Positions 1 to 8,796 of a DNA stretch of 51,291 bases are shown here, piece after piece (position 1 is the stretch's first letter; each line of letters starts with the position of its first letter). The notes under the pieces were generated by a model. It did no database searches and had not been told where the DNA came from. It saw only the letters and a program-made list of their open reading frames with translations. The DNA comes from Methylosinus sp. Ce-a6 (lineage in GTDB: Bacteria; Pseudomonadota; Alphaproteobacteria; Rhizobiales; Beijerinckiaceae): contig NZ_BGJX01000025.1 in NCBI RefSeq assembly GCF_009811655.1, positions 1 to 51,291 on the forward strand, in the 5' to 3' direction. Position numbers and translations under genes: made by a program.

Positions 1-197
1 TTCAAAACCACGCCGCCCCCGACCAATGCTCCGGGCCGCTCCCGAAGCTTCGCCGCGCGCCCAAATGACCCCGTCTCCACGGCAAAGACAAGGCCTTCCG
101 CGCCACACCCGCCCTTTATCCGCCCCCTGTGACCCGAGCGCTACAGCCCATGGTTAATCAAATCCCGACCCGCCGACATGGGAGCCTGCGCGTTTAG

Positions 198-231
198 ACC
201 AGCTTCCGATCCTTTTGGGTCAGAAGCTGGT
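198..231. repeat. Imperfect hairpin, related to one after guaA
   Basis: Two 15-nt arms flank a TTTT loop (213-216) and pair except at two positions. The left part, read on the minus strand, matches sequence at 32950-32973 downstream of guaA (GGATCGGAAGCTG, then CTGGTCTA). This is therefore probably one copy of a dispersed intergenic element rather than a locus-specific terminator. Confidence 0.5.
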
Positions 232-311
232 GCAATTTTTCGTTTGGAGCGAATTCTGGTCGATCGAACGATTCCGTTCGAGCGGAAAGCGCTCGAGAGC
301 GATTTGAACTC

Positions 312-357
312 GCATGTTCTTTTCCGAAAAACCGCTTCGCACTTTTCGGGAACGTGC
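312..357. repeat. Palindromic alphaproteobacterial intergenic repeat
   Basis: The outer ends (GCATGTTC and GAACGTGC) are nearly inverted, and the inner TTCCGAAAA and TTTTCGGGAA arms also pair. The pattern resembles, from memory, an abundant repeat of Bradyrhizobium and relatives built around TTTTCCGAAAA and ACTTTTCGGGA. It abuts the stop codon of the epimerase gene, so it may also act as its transcript end. Confidence 0.55.
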
Positions 358-358
358 G

Positions 359-1453
359 CTAAGCCGCCGCGCCGAAAATATCGCTGTAGATATCGATGGT
401 CCGCTTGAAGCCTTCGGCGATTCCGACCGTCGGACGCCAGCCCAACGCTTCGAGCCTCGTCGTATCGGGAGCCGATCGCTGGATCTGGCTCGGAATATAG
501 CCCGAGGGGGGAACGCTCGACCGCAGGCTTACGCCGCGCTGCGGATAGAGCCCGATCAGCGTCTCTGCGAGCGCGCGGACCGAGGCGACCGCCTCCGGAT
601 TTCCGACATTATAGGCGAGGCCGGCCTCGCCCTTCAGCAGGACGGCGAAAAAGGCGCGAACGGCGTCGGCGAGATAGCAGAAGGCGCGTTCGGCCGATCC
701 GTCGCTGTTGAGCACGATGTCGCGGCCGGTCACGACGTCGCGCACGAAATCGGCGAAGACGCGGCCGTCGTCGAGGCGCATGCCGGGCCCATAGGTGTGG
801 AACGGCCGCACGATGACGGCCTGCGCGCCATATTGCGCGTGATGGGCGACGCAGAGCGTCTCCCCCATGCGCTTCGATTCGGCGTAGCAGGCGCGCTGCG
901 TGGCGGGATCGAGGCGGCCGAACACCGTCTCCTGCGCCGGCTGCTCCTGCGGCGCGAGCGCGCCATAGACCTCCGAGCTCGAAAAATAGAGAAAGCGGGA
1001 CGCGTTCTTGCGGCGCGCCAGATCGAGCAGCCGCATCGTGCCGATCACATTCGGCGCGGCCGTGCCGACCGGATCGACGCCATAGTAGCGCGGACTGGCT
1101 TGGCTCGCCGCGTGAATGACGACATCGACGGCGCCGGGCGGATCGAAGGGCTCGGCGGCGTCCCCTTCGAAAATCGTCAGCGCGCGATCGTGGAGATGGG
1201 CGCGGAAGCGGCGCTCCGCCCTCTCGCGCGAGCGAACCAGCGCCAGCACTCCGAGGCCGACATCGGCGCGGCGTTTCGCCAAAGCGAGCAGCGCGTCGAC
1301 CATCATCGCGGGCAAGAAGCCGTTCGCCCCCGTGACCAGAACGGTCCGGCCGGCGAGCGCGTCCCAGGGAAGGTCCGTCTCGACGATCTGCGCGATATCC
1401 TCGCGATAGAGCGGGTGGTCCAGCAACAGCCCGCCGTCGGGGGCCGCATTCAT
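359..1453 (-). CDS. NAD-dependent epimerase/dehydratase (nucleotide-sugar SDR)
   Basis: A 364-residue extended short-chain dehydrogenase of the UDP-glucuronate decarboxylase / dTDP-glucose 4,6-dehydratase type, expected to act on a nucleotide-activated sugar in the cytoplasm. The NAD-binding turn is TGANGFLPA near residue 40, with Pro where the last Gly is usual. The catalytic Ser lies in FSSSEVYG and the Tyr/Lys pair in YAESK. The start at 1453 is chosen because the ATG overlaps the stop of the upstream transketolase gene (ATGA), which implies coupled translation. It is the last gene of a three-gene unit with both transketolase halves, so I infer a role in making a modified sugar for surface polysaccharide or lipid. 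The substrate is not identifiable from sequence. Confidence 0.85.
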   Translation of the reverse strand: MNAAPDGGLLLDHPLYREDIAQIVETDLPWDALAGRTVLVTGANGFLPAMMVDALLALAKRRADVGLGVLALVRSRERAERRFRAHLHDRALTIFEGDAAEPFDPPGAVDVVIHAASQASPRYYGVDPVGTAAPNVIGTMRLLDLARRKNASRFLYFSSSEVYGALAPQEQPAQETVFGRLDPATQRACYAESKRMGETLCVAHHAQYGAQAVIVRPFHTYGPGMRLDDGRVFADFVRDVVTGRDIVLNSDGSAERAFCYLADAVRAFFAVLLKGEAGLAYNVGNPEAVASVRALAETLIGLYPQRGVSLRSSVPPSGYIPSQIQRSAPDTTRLEALGWRPTVGIAEGFKRTIDIYSDIFGAAA

Positions 1454-2394
1454 GCGCGCGCCCCGAGCGTCCTGACGCTCCGCGTCTCGACGACCGCGCG
1501 CGCCGTCGCGGCGATGGACGTAGGATCGAGCCCGGCGCGGCGGCGCAAGGTCTCGGTGTCGCCGACGAGGTTCGGAAAGCTCTGCGGCGCCACGAGATCG
1601 ACGAAGACTTCGCCCCGCCCCCGCGCCAGCAGCGTCTCCATGACGCCGACCGACAGCGGATTGCCGCGATAGCCCTCGAAAACGGCGACGACCGGCGCGC
1701 CTGTCAGCAGCGCGGCGAAGGCGTCTGCCGGGAAAGGCTGCAGGACGGGCACGCTGACGACGCAGGCTTCGATCCCCTCCCCCGCCAAAATCGCGGCGGC
1801 GGCGAGGCATTGCGTCACCGATCCGCCGCTCGCGGCCAAGGTCACGTCGGCGCCGCGGCGCGCCTCGAAAGCGGCCGTCTGCGGCGAGAAGATCGGCGCG
1901 CCATAATCGGCGCCGCTCTCGCGGGCGATGCGGAAATAGGCGGGCCGCGGATCGTCGAGCAGCGCCGCGTAGCAGCGGTCGAGCTCGGCCACATTGCCCG
2001 GATTGGCGACGACGAGATCGGGCAGCGAGGCCATGATCGAGGCGTCCTCCAGCGCATGATGGGACGGACCGAGCGTCCCATAGGAGAAACCCGCGCCGAC
2101 GCCGATGAGCCGCACGGCGCGGCGCTGATAGCAGATGTCGTTGCGAATCTGCTCGAAGCAGCGCGCCGTCACGAAGGGCGCGATGGAATAGGCGAAAGGC
2201 CGAAAGCCGCTCGCGGCGAGCGAAGCGGCGACGCCGATCATATTGGCCTCGGCGACGCCCATATTGACGAAGCGCTCGCCGAGGGCCTGCTCGAGCGGCT
2301 CGACGAAGGAGAAGCCGAGATCTCCGGTCAGGAAGACGATTCGAGGATCGACGCTGGCGTCCGCCTCTATGAGCTCGATGATCCGCTTGCGCAT
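1450..2394 (-). CDS. Transketolase C-terminal subunit (split transketolase)
   Basis: A 314-residue protein carrying the pyrimidine-binding and C-terminal domains of transketolase/DXS-type thiamine-diphosphate enzymes. Visible family features are FLTGDLGFSFVEP near the N-terminus, MGVAEANMIGVAASLA with the conserved Glu that activates the cofactor, and a Rossmann-like C-terminal half. It lacks the diphosphate-binding half, which is encoded just upstream. The stop of that gene and this ATG share one base (TGATG), so the two subunits should be made together as a heteromer moving two-carbon ketol units. Known split transketolases include AptA/AptB for apulose-4-phosphate. The neighbouring sugar epimerase suggests a biosynthetic role here, which is inference. 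Confidence 0.85.
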   Translation of the reverse strand: MRKRIIELIEADASVDPRIVFLTGDLGFSFVEPLEQALGERFVNMGVAEANMIGVAASLAASGFRPFAYSIAPFVTARCFEQIRNDICYQRRAVRLIGVGAGFSYGTLGPSHHALEDASIMASLPDLVVANPGNVAELDRCYAALLDDPRPAYFRIARESGADYGAPIFSPQTAAFEARRGADVTLAASGGSVTQCLAAAAILAGEGIEACVVSVPVLQPFPADAFAALLTGAPVVAVFEGYRGNPLSVGVMETLLARGRGEVFVDLVAPQSFPNLVGDTETLRRRAGLDPTSIAATARAVVETRSVRTLGARA

Positions 2395-3233
2395 CAGGCC
2401 GGCTCCAGATCGGCGGCGAGCGCCGGCTTGTAATGGGAGGCGACGGTGTTCTCGATGCGGGCGACGCCCTTGCCCTTCACCGTATGGGCGAGGATGGCGC
2501 GCGGGCGCCCGCGCGAGGGCCGCGACAGCGCGGCGACGAGCGCCGCCCAGTCGTGGCCGTCGAGCTCGATCGCCTCGAAACCGAAACTGCGCCACTTGTC
2601 GGCGAAGGGCTCGAGGTCCATCACCTCTTTCGTCGGCGCGAGCGATTGAATGTGGTTGTAGTCGACGATCGCCGTCAGCCCGGACAATTTCCGCGCGCCG
2701 GCGAAGAGCGCCGCCTCCCAGGTCGACCCCTCGTCGCATTCGCCGTCGGAGAGGATGCAGAAGCAGCGAAGATCGTCGCGCCCGCGCAGCCGATGGCCGA
2801 GCGCGAAGCCCGCCGCCAGCGACAGGCCATGGCCGAGCGAGCCGCTGGTCGCGTCGATCGCCGGCGCCGCCTCGGTGAGGCCGACATGTCCCCAGAGCGG
2901 CGTGCCATTCTGCAGATAGACGTCGAGCAGAGCAGGATCGACGAGCCCATACTGCTCGAGCGCCGCATAATAGGCCATTGCCGCATGGCCCTTGGAGAGA
3001 ATGACGCGGTCGCGCTCCGCCGCGCGGGCGGTCGCCTGACGAAGATCGGAGACGGCCAATACGGCGTCGAGGATCTCGACGACGCCGAGCGAGGAGCCGA
3101 GATGGGCGGAATTGGCGTTGTAGGACATGGAGATGACCCGCCGCCGCGCCGCCGCGCAGCGCGCGGCCGCCGCCTCGGCGTCACGCGATCGGGGCGGACC
3201 CTTCGGCCCATGCGCCGAGCCTCTTCTCGCCAT
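2394..3233 (-). CDS. Transketolase N-terminal subunit (split transketolase)
   Basis: A 279-residue thiamine-diphosphate-binding half of transketolase. SKGHA and GSLGHGL match the substrate and cofactor loops. The SDGE motif followed about 25 residues later by DYN is the diphosphate/Mg-binding signature. Full transketolases are about 650 residues, so this and the following gene together make one enzyme. The first gene of the trio, it starts about 115 bp from the divergent CDP-alcohol transferase-like gene. The N-terminal 20 residues are basic and uncharacteristic, so a later start (the Met of the VISMSYN segment) is possible. Confidence 0.85.
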   Translation of the reverse strand: MARRGSAHGPKGPPRSRDAEAAAARCAAARRRVISMSYNANSAHLGSSLGVVEILDAVLAVSDLRQATARAAERDRVILSKGHAAMAYYAALEQYGLVDPALLDVYLQNGTPLWGHVGLTEAAPAIDATSGSLGHGLSLAAGFALGHRLRGRDDLRCFCILSDGECDEGSTWEAALFAGARKLSGLTAIVDYNHIQSLAPTKEVMDLEPFADKWRSFGFEAIELDGHDWAALVAALSRPSRGRPRAILAHTVKGKGVARIENTVASHYKPALAADLEPA

Positions 3234-3278
3234 CGGTCATTTCCTCGCCATTTTCGCGAAGACTATGCTTTCTAAAGG

Positions 3279-3308
3279 TTAACGCCTGGCTTAAGGCCTA
3301 GCTACACT
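3279..3308 (+). promoter_or_regulatory. Possible promoter for CDP-alcohol transferase-like gene
   Basis: TTAACG (3279-3284) and TACACT (3303-3308) are 18 bp apart and would place transcription start near 3315, about 34 bp before the ATG at 3349. The -35 box is weak. The same stretch contains TTAA-N8-TTAA, one base too long for a CtrA box. Confidence 0.3.
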
Positions 3309-3348
3309 TTCCACGGATCGAGCGGCCTTGCGCGGCGGCGAGAATGTG

Positions 3349-4092
3349 ATGCATTATAAAAAGCCCGAATTATTGGACGGGCAGCCGATCGAGCGGAGGC
3401 AACCGCGGAGTGCGTCGCACATGAAGATCGCCGATTCCAAATCGGGGCATCATCAGAGCTTTCTGGCTCCGGCCGAACAAAGGCTCGTGCGCGCGATCAT
3501 CGCCGAGCTGCCGGATTCGGTCTCGCCTCTGCAGCTCACCCGCATCTGCCTCTTCGGCGCCGTGGTCGCCGCCGTGGCGCTCGTCGGCAGCCGCTGGTCG
3601 GCGCTGTGGACGCCGCTCATTCCGCTCGGCCTCTTTCTCAACTGGTTCGGCGCGGCGCTGGACGGCCCGCTGGCGCTGCATCGCCGCACCTCCGATCCCC
3701 GCCTCGGCCTCGTCGAGCACACTTACGATCTGTTCTCGCAAATATTGATCATCGTCGCATTCGGCCTCTCGCCGTTTCTGTCGATCGCGTCGGCCTTCGT
3801 CGTCTTGATCTGCTATCTGCTCTTCTCGGCCTATACTTATATTCGGGCGATCGCCCGCCATGTTCAGCAGATGGCCTATATCGGCCTCGGCGCGACGGAG
3901 TTTCGCATTCTCATGGCGATCTGGCCTTTCGCCGCCCACGCCATGGGCGTCGACGAAACGATCGACGACGGCGTCTCGCGGCTCGACGCCGCCATCATGA
4001 TACTGGCCGCTTTCGCGATTTGCGGCCTCGCGGTCAAGGCGCTCTCCGACGCCCGTCGAATCGCCGTGGACGAGAGCGGCCGAGGAATCTGA
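3349..4092 (+). CDS. CDP-alcohol phosphatidyltransferase-like membrane protein, degenerate motif
   Basis: A 247-residue polytopic membrane protein with about six hydrophobic segments, resembling the CDP-alcohol phosphatidyltransferase family (for example DSVSPLQLTR before the first helix, and DG in a cytoplasmic loop). That family uses the signature D-x2-DG-x2-AR-x8-G-x3-D-x3-D. Here D105-G106 are present, but the first Asp is Ala, AR is AL, and the third Asp position is His (H124), with one Asp nearby (D127). It may have a changed activity or none. A TTG at 3328 and an ATG at 3421 are alternative starts. It lies divergently from the split-transketolase trio, so a shared role in envelope lipid or glycan synthesis is possible. 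Confidence 0.6.
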   Translation: MHYKKPELLDGQPIERRQPRSASHMKIADSKSGHHQSFLAPAEQRLVRAIIAELPDSVSPLQLTRICLFGAVVAAVALVGSRWSALWTPLIPLGLFLNWFGAALDGPLALHRRTSDPRLGLVEHTYDLFSQILIIVAFGLSPFLSIASAFVVLICYLLFSAYTYIRAIARHVQQMAYIGLGATEFRILMAIWPFAAHAMGVDETIDDGVSRLDAAIMILAAFAICGLAVKALSDARRIAVDESGRGI

Positions 4093-4405
4093 CCCGCCGT
4101 TTCTCGCCTCTCGCGCGCTTCCCGAAATTCTGAGATCGAGCAATTTTCGTTCTCGGCGCCGACGCCGCCAACGTTTCCAGCCGCAGTGGTTCGGCTGCGA
4201 AAACCCGTCGATACAAAAGCCTAGAGAGTGTTTCCATGTTTCGATGAAACATGGAAACACTCTCTGGACGCAGGCGGAGGAGAGAGGAAAATAGTTCCAT
4301 ACGAGATGTGATTCGCTTCTGTCTCGGCGGCGTCCCCTCGATTTCGGCGAGGCGGATGCAGCGGGGATTTGCCTCGACGCCGAAGACGGGGAAAGTCGAA
4401 GGAAA
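4093..4405. other. Intergenic region with palindromic repeats
   Basis: No gene is seen here. The stretch holds a degenerate copy of the GTTTCCAGCCG repeat near 4169-4200, followed by the perfect 20-bp-stem palindrome at 4223-4265. The diguanylate cyclase gene follows with a good ribosome-binding site (AAGGA, 4399-4403). Confidence 0.5.
4223..4265. repeat. Perfect 20-bp palindrome, CATGTTTC/GAAACATG family, copy 1
   Basis: Arms 4223-4242 and 4246-4265 are exact inverted copies with a GAT loop. The core CATGTTTC-nnn-GAAACATG recurs at 8797-8833 and, with one mismatch, at 27547-27595. There is no T-run, so it is not a typical terminator. It looks like a dispersed palindromic element. Confidence 0.85.
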
Positions 4406-5515
4406 ATGAAGCTCGATTCGAGAAAGGCGGCTCTCCTCGCAGGCGCCGCTCTAGTCGCCGCGGCAGGCGCATTCGCTCTCGGTCGAGCGGGTTTTTTCTC
4501 GCCGCCCGATATCTCCTCGCTCTGGTCCTGGTCGCTCGACGATTGGGTGACGACGAGCGTCGGCCCATCGGGAGAGCGCGTCCGCGTCACGCATGAGCCT
4601 TTCGCTCTGGCGCGCAATCTCGCGCTCGTCTGCGCTTCCTTCATCGGCGTTCTCTCGTGGGCGCCGCGCATCGTCGAGATCGTCACGCGCTCGAACCGCG
4701 CCGCGGGCGCCGCGCCGGACGATCTCGCGCAGACGCGTCGCTCGATCGACTGCGAGCTCGGCACGATCCTCTCGCTGGTTCGCTCGCATCTCGAGAGCAA
4801 CAAGAACTATTCCGCCGCCCTGGCGAAAGGCCACAGCGCGCTCGCGACGACGACGAGTCCGGATCAGATCCGCACGGCTGTCGTTCTCCTGATCGCGGAA
4901 AATCGGAATATGCTTCGCGAGACCGAGGAGCATCAGCGCCGACTGGAGGAATCGCAGCAGCAGATCAGCCAATTGCGCGCCGAGCTCGCCGAGACGCAGG
5001 AGCTCAATGTCCGCGACTCGCTCACGCAAGTGTTCACGCGCCGCTATTTCGATCAGACGCTCGCCCGCGAGGCGCGAGAGGCGGCGGCGACGGAGCGCGC
5101 CTTGAGCCTCATCATGGCCGACATCGATCACTTCAAGAAGATCAACGACGGCCATGGCCATCTCATCGGCGACGAGGTCTTGAAGAACTTCGCCAAGACG
5201 ATGTCCAAGCACATCGAGGAGAAGGACACGGTCGCGCGCTACGGCGGCGAGGAATTCGCGATCATCCTGCCCTCCGTCTCCTTCGCCGAAGCGAAATCGA
5301 CGGCGGAGCGAATCCGCGCCGAATTCGAGAACAAGAAATGGGCGATCAAGGGCGGCGCGCCGATCGGGCGCATCACCGCCTCCTTCGGCGTCGCGCAGCT
5401 CGCGCCGCGCGAGACCGCCGAAAGCCTCATCCAACGCGCCGACGCCAAGCTCTATGTCTCCAAATCGCGCGGGCGCAATCTCGTCACCGTCGACGCCGAT
5501 CTGACGCCCCGTTGA
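4406..5515 (+). CDS. Membrane diguanylate cyclase (GGDEF)
   Basis: A 369-residue inner-membrane protein predicted to make cyclic di-GMP from two GTP. It has a transmembrane segment at about residues 7-30, a short periplasmic stretch, a second segment at about 68-88, a helical linker at 160-200 likely to form a coiled coil, and a C-terminal GGDEF domain. The active-site motif is GGEEF (280-284), preceded by DIDHFKKIND for metal and substrate binding. The product-inhibition I-site (RxxD) is absent: the equivalent position reads EEKD at 271-274. There is no EAL domain. The Shine-Dalgarno AAGGA is three bases from the ATG. Signal input is unknown. Confidence 0.92.
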   Translation: MKLDSRKAALLAGAALVAAAGAFALGRAGFFSPPDISSLWSWSLDDWVTTSVGPSGERVRVTHEPFALARNLALVCASFIGVLSWAPRIVEIVTRSNRAAGAAPDDLAQTRRSIDCELGTILSLVRSHLESNKNYSAALAKGHSALATTTSPDQIRTAVVLLIAENRNMLRETEEHQRRLEESQQQISQLRAELAETQELNVRDSLTQVFTRRYFDQTLAREAREAAATERALSLIMADIDHFKKINDGHGHLIGDEVLKNFAKTMSKHIEEKDTVARYGGEEFAIILPSVSFAEAKSTAERIRAEFENKKWAIKGGAPIGRITASFGVAQLAPRETAESLIQRADAKLYVSKSRGRNLVTVDADLTPR

Positions 5516-5666
5516 GGTGGCGCGCTTTTCGCCTCACACGGCCTTCGATGATCCGGCGACGCCGAAGGGCGCTCGCCCGCGCGAGAGCATGGAGCTGCGC
5601 TGCTTCGTCGCTTTCGACGATTGACCCTGTCGCGGCGGAGCCGCGGCCGAGCCTCGAGGACGAAAT

Positions 5667-6359
5667 ATGACCGACATTCCCTATCGCGCCGCGCTCATCG
5701 TCGGCGCCGGCCCTGGCGTCGGCGCGGCGCTTGCGCGGCGCTTTTCCGCTGCCGGATTGAAAATCGGCCTCGTCGCCCGCGACGCGCAGCGGCTCGGCGC
5801 CATAGCGGCAGAGACGGGCGCCGAAGGCTTCGCGGCCGATGCGACCGACCCCGTTTCCGTCGAGCGGCTGTTTCAGGCGGCGGAGGCGAAGCTCGGGGAG
5901 ATCGACGTCGTCGTCTACAACGCCGGCGCGCGCATTCGCGGGCCGCTCGCCGAGCTCAATCCGGAGGCGGTGCGGAGGGCCTTCGACGTCAACGCTTTCG
6001 GCGGCTTTCTCGTCGCGCGAGAGGCGGCCAAGCGCTTCGAGAAGCTCGGACGCGGCGCGCTGTTCTTCACCGGCGCGACCTCGAGCCTCGAGGCCTATGC
6101 GATCTCGGCGCCCTTCGCCATGGGCAAATTCGCGTTGCGGGCCCTCGCCCAGAGCGCGGCGCGCGAATTGGGCCCCAAGGGCGTGCATGTGGCGCATATC
6201 GTCATCGACGGGGTGATCCGCGAGGCGGGCCGAGCCGATCCCTCCGACGCCACGCTCGAGCCGAACGCCATCGCCGACGCCTATTTCGACCTGCTGCGCC
6301 AGAAGCGCAGCGCCTGGTCCTTCGAGGTCGAGCTTCGGCCCTGGTCAGAGAGATTTTGA
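5667..6359 (+). CDS. SDR-family oxidoreductase-like protein lacking the catalytic Tyr
   Basis: A 230-residue classical short-chain dehydrogenase fold. The nucleotide-binding motif is GAGPGVG (13-19) rather than the usual TGxxxGxG, and NAG at 85-87 is conserved. The Ser of the active site is present (TGATSS, 135-140), but the Tyr of YxxxK is Phe150 (FAMGK, with Lys154). I recall an SDR subgroup with Ser and Lys kept, Tyr lost and an altered Gly motif, and this protein fits that type. It may bind NAD(P) without ordinary dehydrogenase chemistry. It is a single gene with GAGGACGAA as ribosome-binding site. Substrate unknown. Confidence 0.85.
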   Translation: MTDIPYRAALIVGAGPGVGAALARRFSAAGLKIGLVARDAQRLGAIAAETGAEGFAADATDPVSVERLFQAAEAKLGEIDVVVYNAGARIRGPLAELNPEAVRRAFDVNAFGGFLVAREAAKRFEKLGRGALFFTGATSSLEAYAISAPFAMGKFALRALAQSAARELGPKGVHVAHIVIDGVIREAGRADPSDATLEPNAIADAYFDLLRQKRSAWSFEVELRPWSERF

Positions 6360-6495
6360 CAAAAGCTGAATCTGCGGCGCGACAAAATGTCGCAAAACGG
6401 ACGAAGCCGTGTTACTGTGAGCCGTCGACCGAGGGCGAGCGTCGCCGGGTGCGGCTGTTCGTCCCCCATAACGACGAAAAATGGGGAACGCGCTC

Positions 6496-6579
6496 ATGAA
6501 CACGTTGACGACAATTCTTTCGATCGTCGCGGCCTGCGCCGCCATCACCGCGGCGATCACGGCCTTCGCCAATCTCTGA
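6496..6579 (+). CDS. Possible 27-residue hydrophobic peptide
   Basis: A very small open frame starting MNTLTTILSIVAACAA and ending FANL, almost wholly hydrophobic and able to form one transmembrane helix. A GGGGA sequence at 6483-6487 sits about 8 bases before the ATG, and an in-frame ATG at 6481 would add five residues. It lies in the 346-bp gap between the SDR gene and nadE. The rest of that gap shows nothing recognisable. Function unknown. It may be a chance frame, but size, spacing and hydrophobicity match genuine small membrane peptides. Confidence 0.35.
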   Translation: MNTLTTILSIVAACAAITAAITAFANL

Positions 6580-6705
6580 CGTAGCGTTGTAGGAGGGCCG
6601 CAGGAGCCTGCCTCGCGACCCCGCCCCGAAATGTCCTCGCCGACGCACGCGAGACCGCGCCGGCGAGGGCGCCCGATCGATGAATCACTTACTCACGGAA
6701 TCACC

Positions 6706-8739
6706 TCAAGGAATCTCGTCTATGTCGGCGAGCCAGGCGTTCGGGCTCGAATCGCTCGGCGCGCGCCAATCGCCGCGCGGCGACAGCGAGCCGCCGGAGC
6801 TGACCTTCGGTCCATTCGGCAAAGCCGAGCGCTTGAACTGGCTCGAGGCGAAGAAGCGCCGGGCGAAGACGCCGAGCCAAAGCTTGATCTCTTCAATGTC
6901 GTAGGCGCGGCGCTTTTCCGCTGCAATATCCGCGGGCCAGCGGCCGGCGGCGGCGTCGCTCCAGGCGTGAAAGGCGAGAAAGGCGGTCTTCGACGGCGCA
7001 AAGCCGAAGCGCGTCGTGTAGAAGAGATTGAAATCCTGCAGCGCATAGGGTCCGACGACATCCTCCGTGCGCTGGACGCTCGCGCCGGGCACCAGCTCCG
7101 GCGAGATTTCCGTGTCGAGAATGTCGTTCAGCACGGCGACCGTCTCCGCGCCGAAATGCGCGTCGCGCGCGCACCAGCGGATCAAATGCTGGATCAGCGT
7201 CTTCGGCACCGAGGCGTTGACATTGTAATGCGACATTTGATCGCCGACGCCATAGGTGCACCAGCCGAGCGCCAATTCCGAGAGATCGCCGGTGCCGAGC
7301 ACCAGCGCGTCATGACGATTGGCGAGGCGGAACAAGAGCGAGGTGCGCGCGCCCGCCTGCACATTCTCATACGTCGTGTCATAGACCGGCTCGCCGCGCG
7401 CGGCGGGATGGCCGATGTCCTCGAGCATCTGCCGGCAGGCGGCCGTCACATCGATCTCCCGAGCGGAGACGCCCAGCGCGCGCATCAGCCGCCAGGCGTT
7501 GGCCTTGGTGCGGTCGGTGGTGGCGAAGGCCGGCAGCGTATAGGCGAGGATATTCTCGCGCGGCAGGCCGAGCGCGTCGAAGGCGGTGACGGCGACGAGC
7601 AGCGCATGGGTCGAATCGAGCCCGCCCGAGACGCCGATGACGAGACGCTGGAATTTCGCCGCCTCCAGCCGCTGCCGCAGCCCATGCGACTGAATGTTGA
7701 AGGCCTCGAAGCAGAGCTCCGCGAGCCGCGCCTCGTCGTCAGGAACGAAGGGAAAGCGCGCGGTCTCGCGCAATAGGCCCAGATTCTTGTCGCGCGGCGC
7801 ATGAAGCTCGAAGGCGATGCGGCGAAAGCTCGTCGCGCCGGCTTCACTATCGGCGCAATCGCCGAAAGTGACCTGCCGCATGCGCTCGGCCGTGAGCCGG
7901 CCTATGTCGACATCGGCGAGGATGAGCTGCGGCTCATCGGCGAAACGCGCGGCCTTGGCGAGCAGCGCGCCATTCTCGTGGATCATCGCCTCGCCGTCCC
8001 AGGCGAGGTCGGTCGTCGATTCGCCCTGCCCCGCCGCCGAATAGAGATAGGCGGAAAGGCAGCGCGCCGAATGGGCGGCGCAGAGCGTCGCGCGATAATC
8101 GGATTTCCCGACGATGGCGTTGCTGGCCGAGAGATTGAGCAGCACCGTCGCGCCGGCGAGCGCCGCCCGCGTCGAGGGCGGGATCGGAACCCAGACGTCC
8201 TCGCAAATCTCCGTGTGAATGACGAGGCCGGGAAAATCGCTCGCCTCGAGCAGCACATCGGAGCCGAAGGGCGCGGCTTGCCCGGCGATCTCCATCTCCT
8301 CGCCGGCGATGAAGGCGCCGGAGGCGAAATGGCGCTTCTCGTAGAACTCCCGATAATTGGGCAGATAGATTTTCGGCGTGACGGCGAGGATTTCGCCGCG
8401 TCGCAGGATCAGCGCGCAATTATAGAGACGCCCGCGCCAGCGCAGCGGCGCGCCGACCGCGATCAGCGGATGCAGCGCGCGGCTCGCCTCCAGCAATTGC
8501 CCGATCGCCGCCTCGACGGCGTCGAGCAGCGCCGTCTGATGCAACAGATCGTCGATGGCGTAAGAGCTCAGTCCGAGCTCTGGAAAGAGGACCAGCGACG
8601 CGCCCTTGGCGTCCGCCTCGCGGGTCATCTCGATCGTCCGCGCGACATTGAAGGCCGGATCGGCGACGCGCGTGCGCGGGCCGGCCACGGCGACGCGAAC
8701 GAAGCCATGCGTATGAAGCGAGAAGAACGGATGCGTCAT
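6706..8739 (-). CDS. nadE: Glutamine-dependent NAD+ synthetase
   Basis: A 677-residue two-domain enzyme that makes NAD from deamido-NAD, ATP and glutamine, the last step of NAD synthesis. The N-terminal nitrilase-type amidase has the Glu-Lys-Cys triad at about E54, K123 and C179 (the Cys in EICEDVW). The C-terminal synthetase has the pyrophosphatase loop SGGLDST at 371-377 and the later [10 protein letters not shown] segment. The length fits the long bacterial form. The start at 8739 is chosen because the amidase domain begins just after it; an upstream in-frame start would run into a palindromic repeat. It appears to be a single-gene unit. Confidence 0.95.
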   Translation of the reverse strand: MTHPFFSLHTHGFVRVAVAGPRTRVADPAFNVARTIEMTREADAKGASLVLFPELGLSSYAIDDLLHQTALLDAVEAAIGQLLEASRALHPLIAVGAPLRWRGRLYNCALILRRGEILAVTPKIYLPNYREFYEKRHFASGAFIAGEEMEIAGQAAPFGSDVLLEASDFPGLVIHTEICEDVWVPIPPSTRAALAGATVLLNLSASNAIVGKSDYRATLCAAHSARCLSAYLYSAAGQGESTTDLAWDGEAMIHENGALLAKAARFADEPQLILADVDIGRLTAERMRQVTFGDCADSEAGATSFRRIAFELHAPRDKNLGLLRETARFPFVPDDEARLAELCFEAFNIQSHGLRQRLEAAKFQRLVIGVSGGLDSTHALLVAVTAFDALGLPRENILAYTLPAFATTDRTKANAWRLMRALGVSAREIDVTAACRQMLEDIGHPAARGEPVYDTTYENVQAGARTSLLFRLANRHDALVLGTGDLSELALGWCTYGVGDQMSHYNVNASVPKTLIQHLIRWCARDAHFGAETVAVLNDILDTEISPELVPGASVQRTEDVVGPYALQDFNLFYTTRFGFAPSKTAFLAFHAWSDAAAGRWPADIAAEKRRAYDIEEIKLWLGVFARRFFASSQFKRSALPNGPKVSSGGSLSPRGDWRAPSDSSPNAWLADIDEIP

Positions 8740-8796
8740 GCGCGCGATTATAGGGCCATGTGGGCCGCAGGGTGAAGAAGCCGCGCCGCGAGACTG

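Larger units (their letters stand above)
1..358. other. Non-coding region with dispersed repeats
   Basis: I see no convincing gene in this stretch. Short open frames on both strands lack ribosome-binding sites and recognisable motifs. Positions 1-190 are unremarkable GC-rich sequence. From about 198 onward it holds two repeat-like hairpins, described separately, directly downstream of the minus-strand epimerase gene. They may help end that transcript. Confidence 0.5.

Noticed and set aside
3279..3294. TTAA...TTAA as a CtrA box
   Set aside because: The half-sites are eight bases apart instead of seven.
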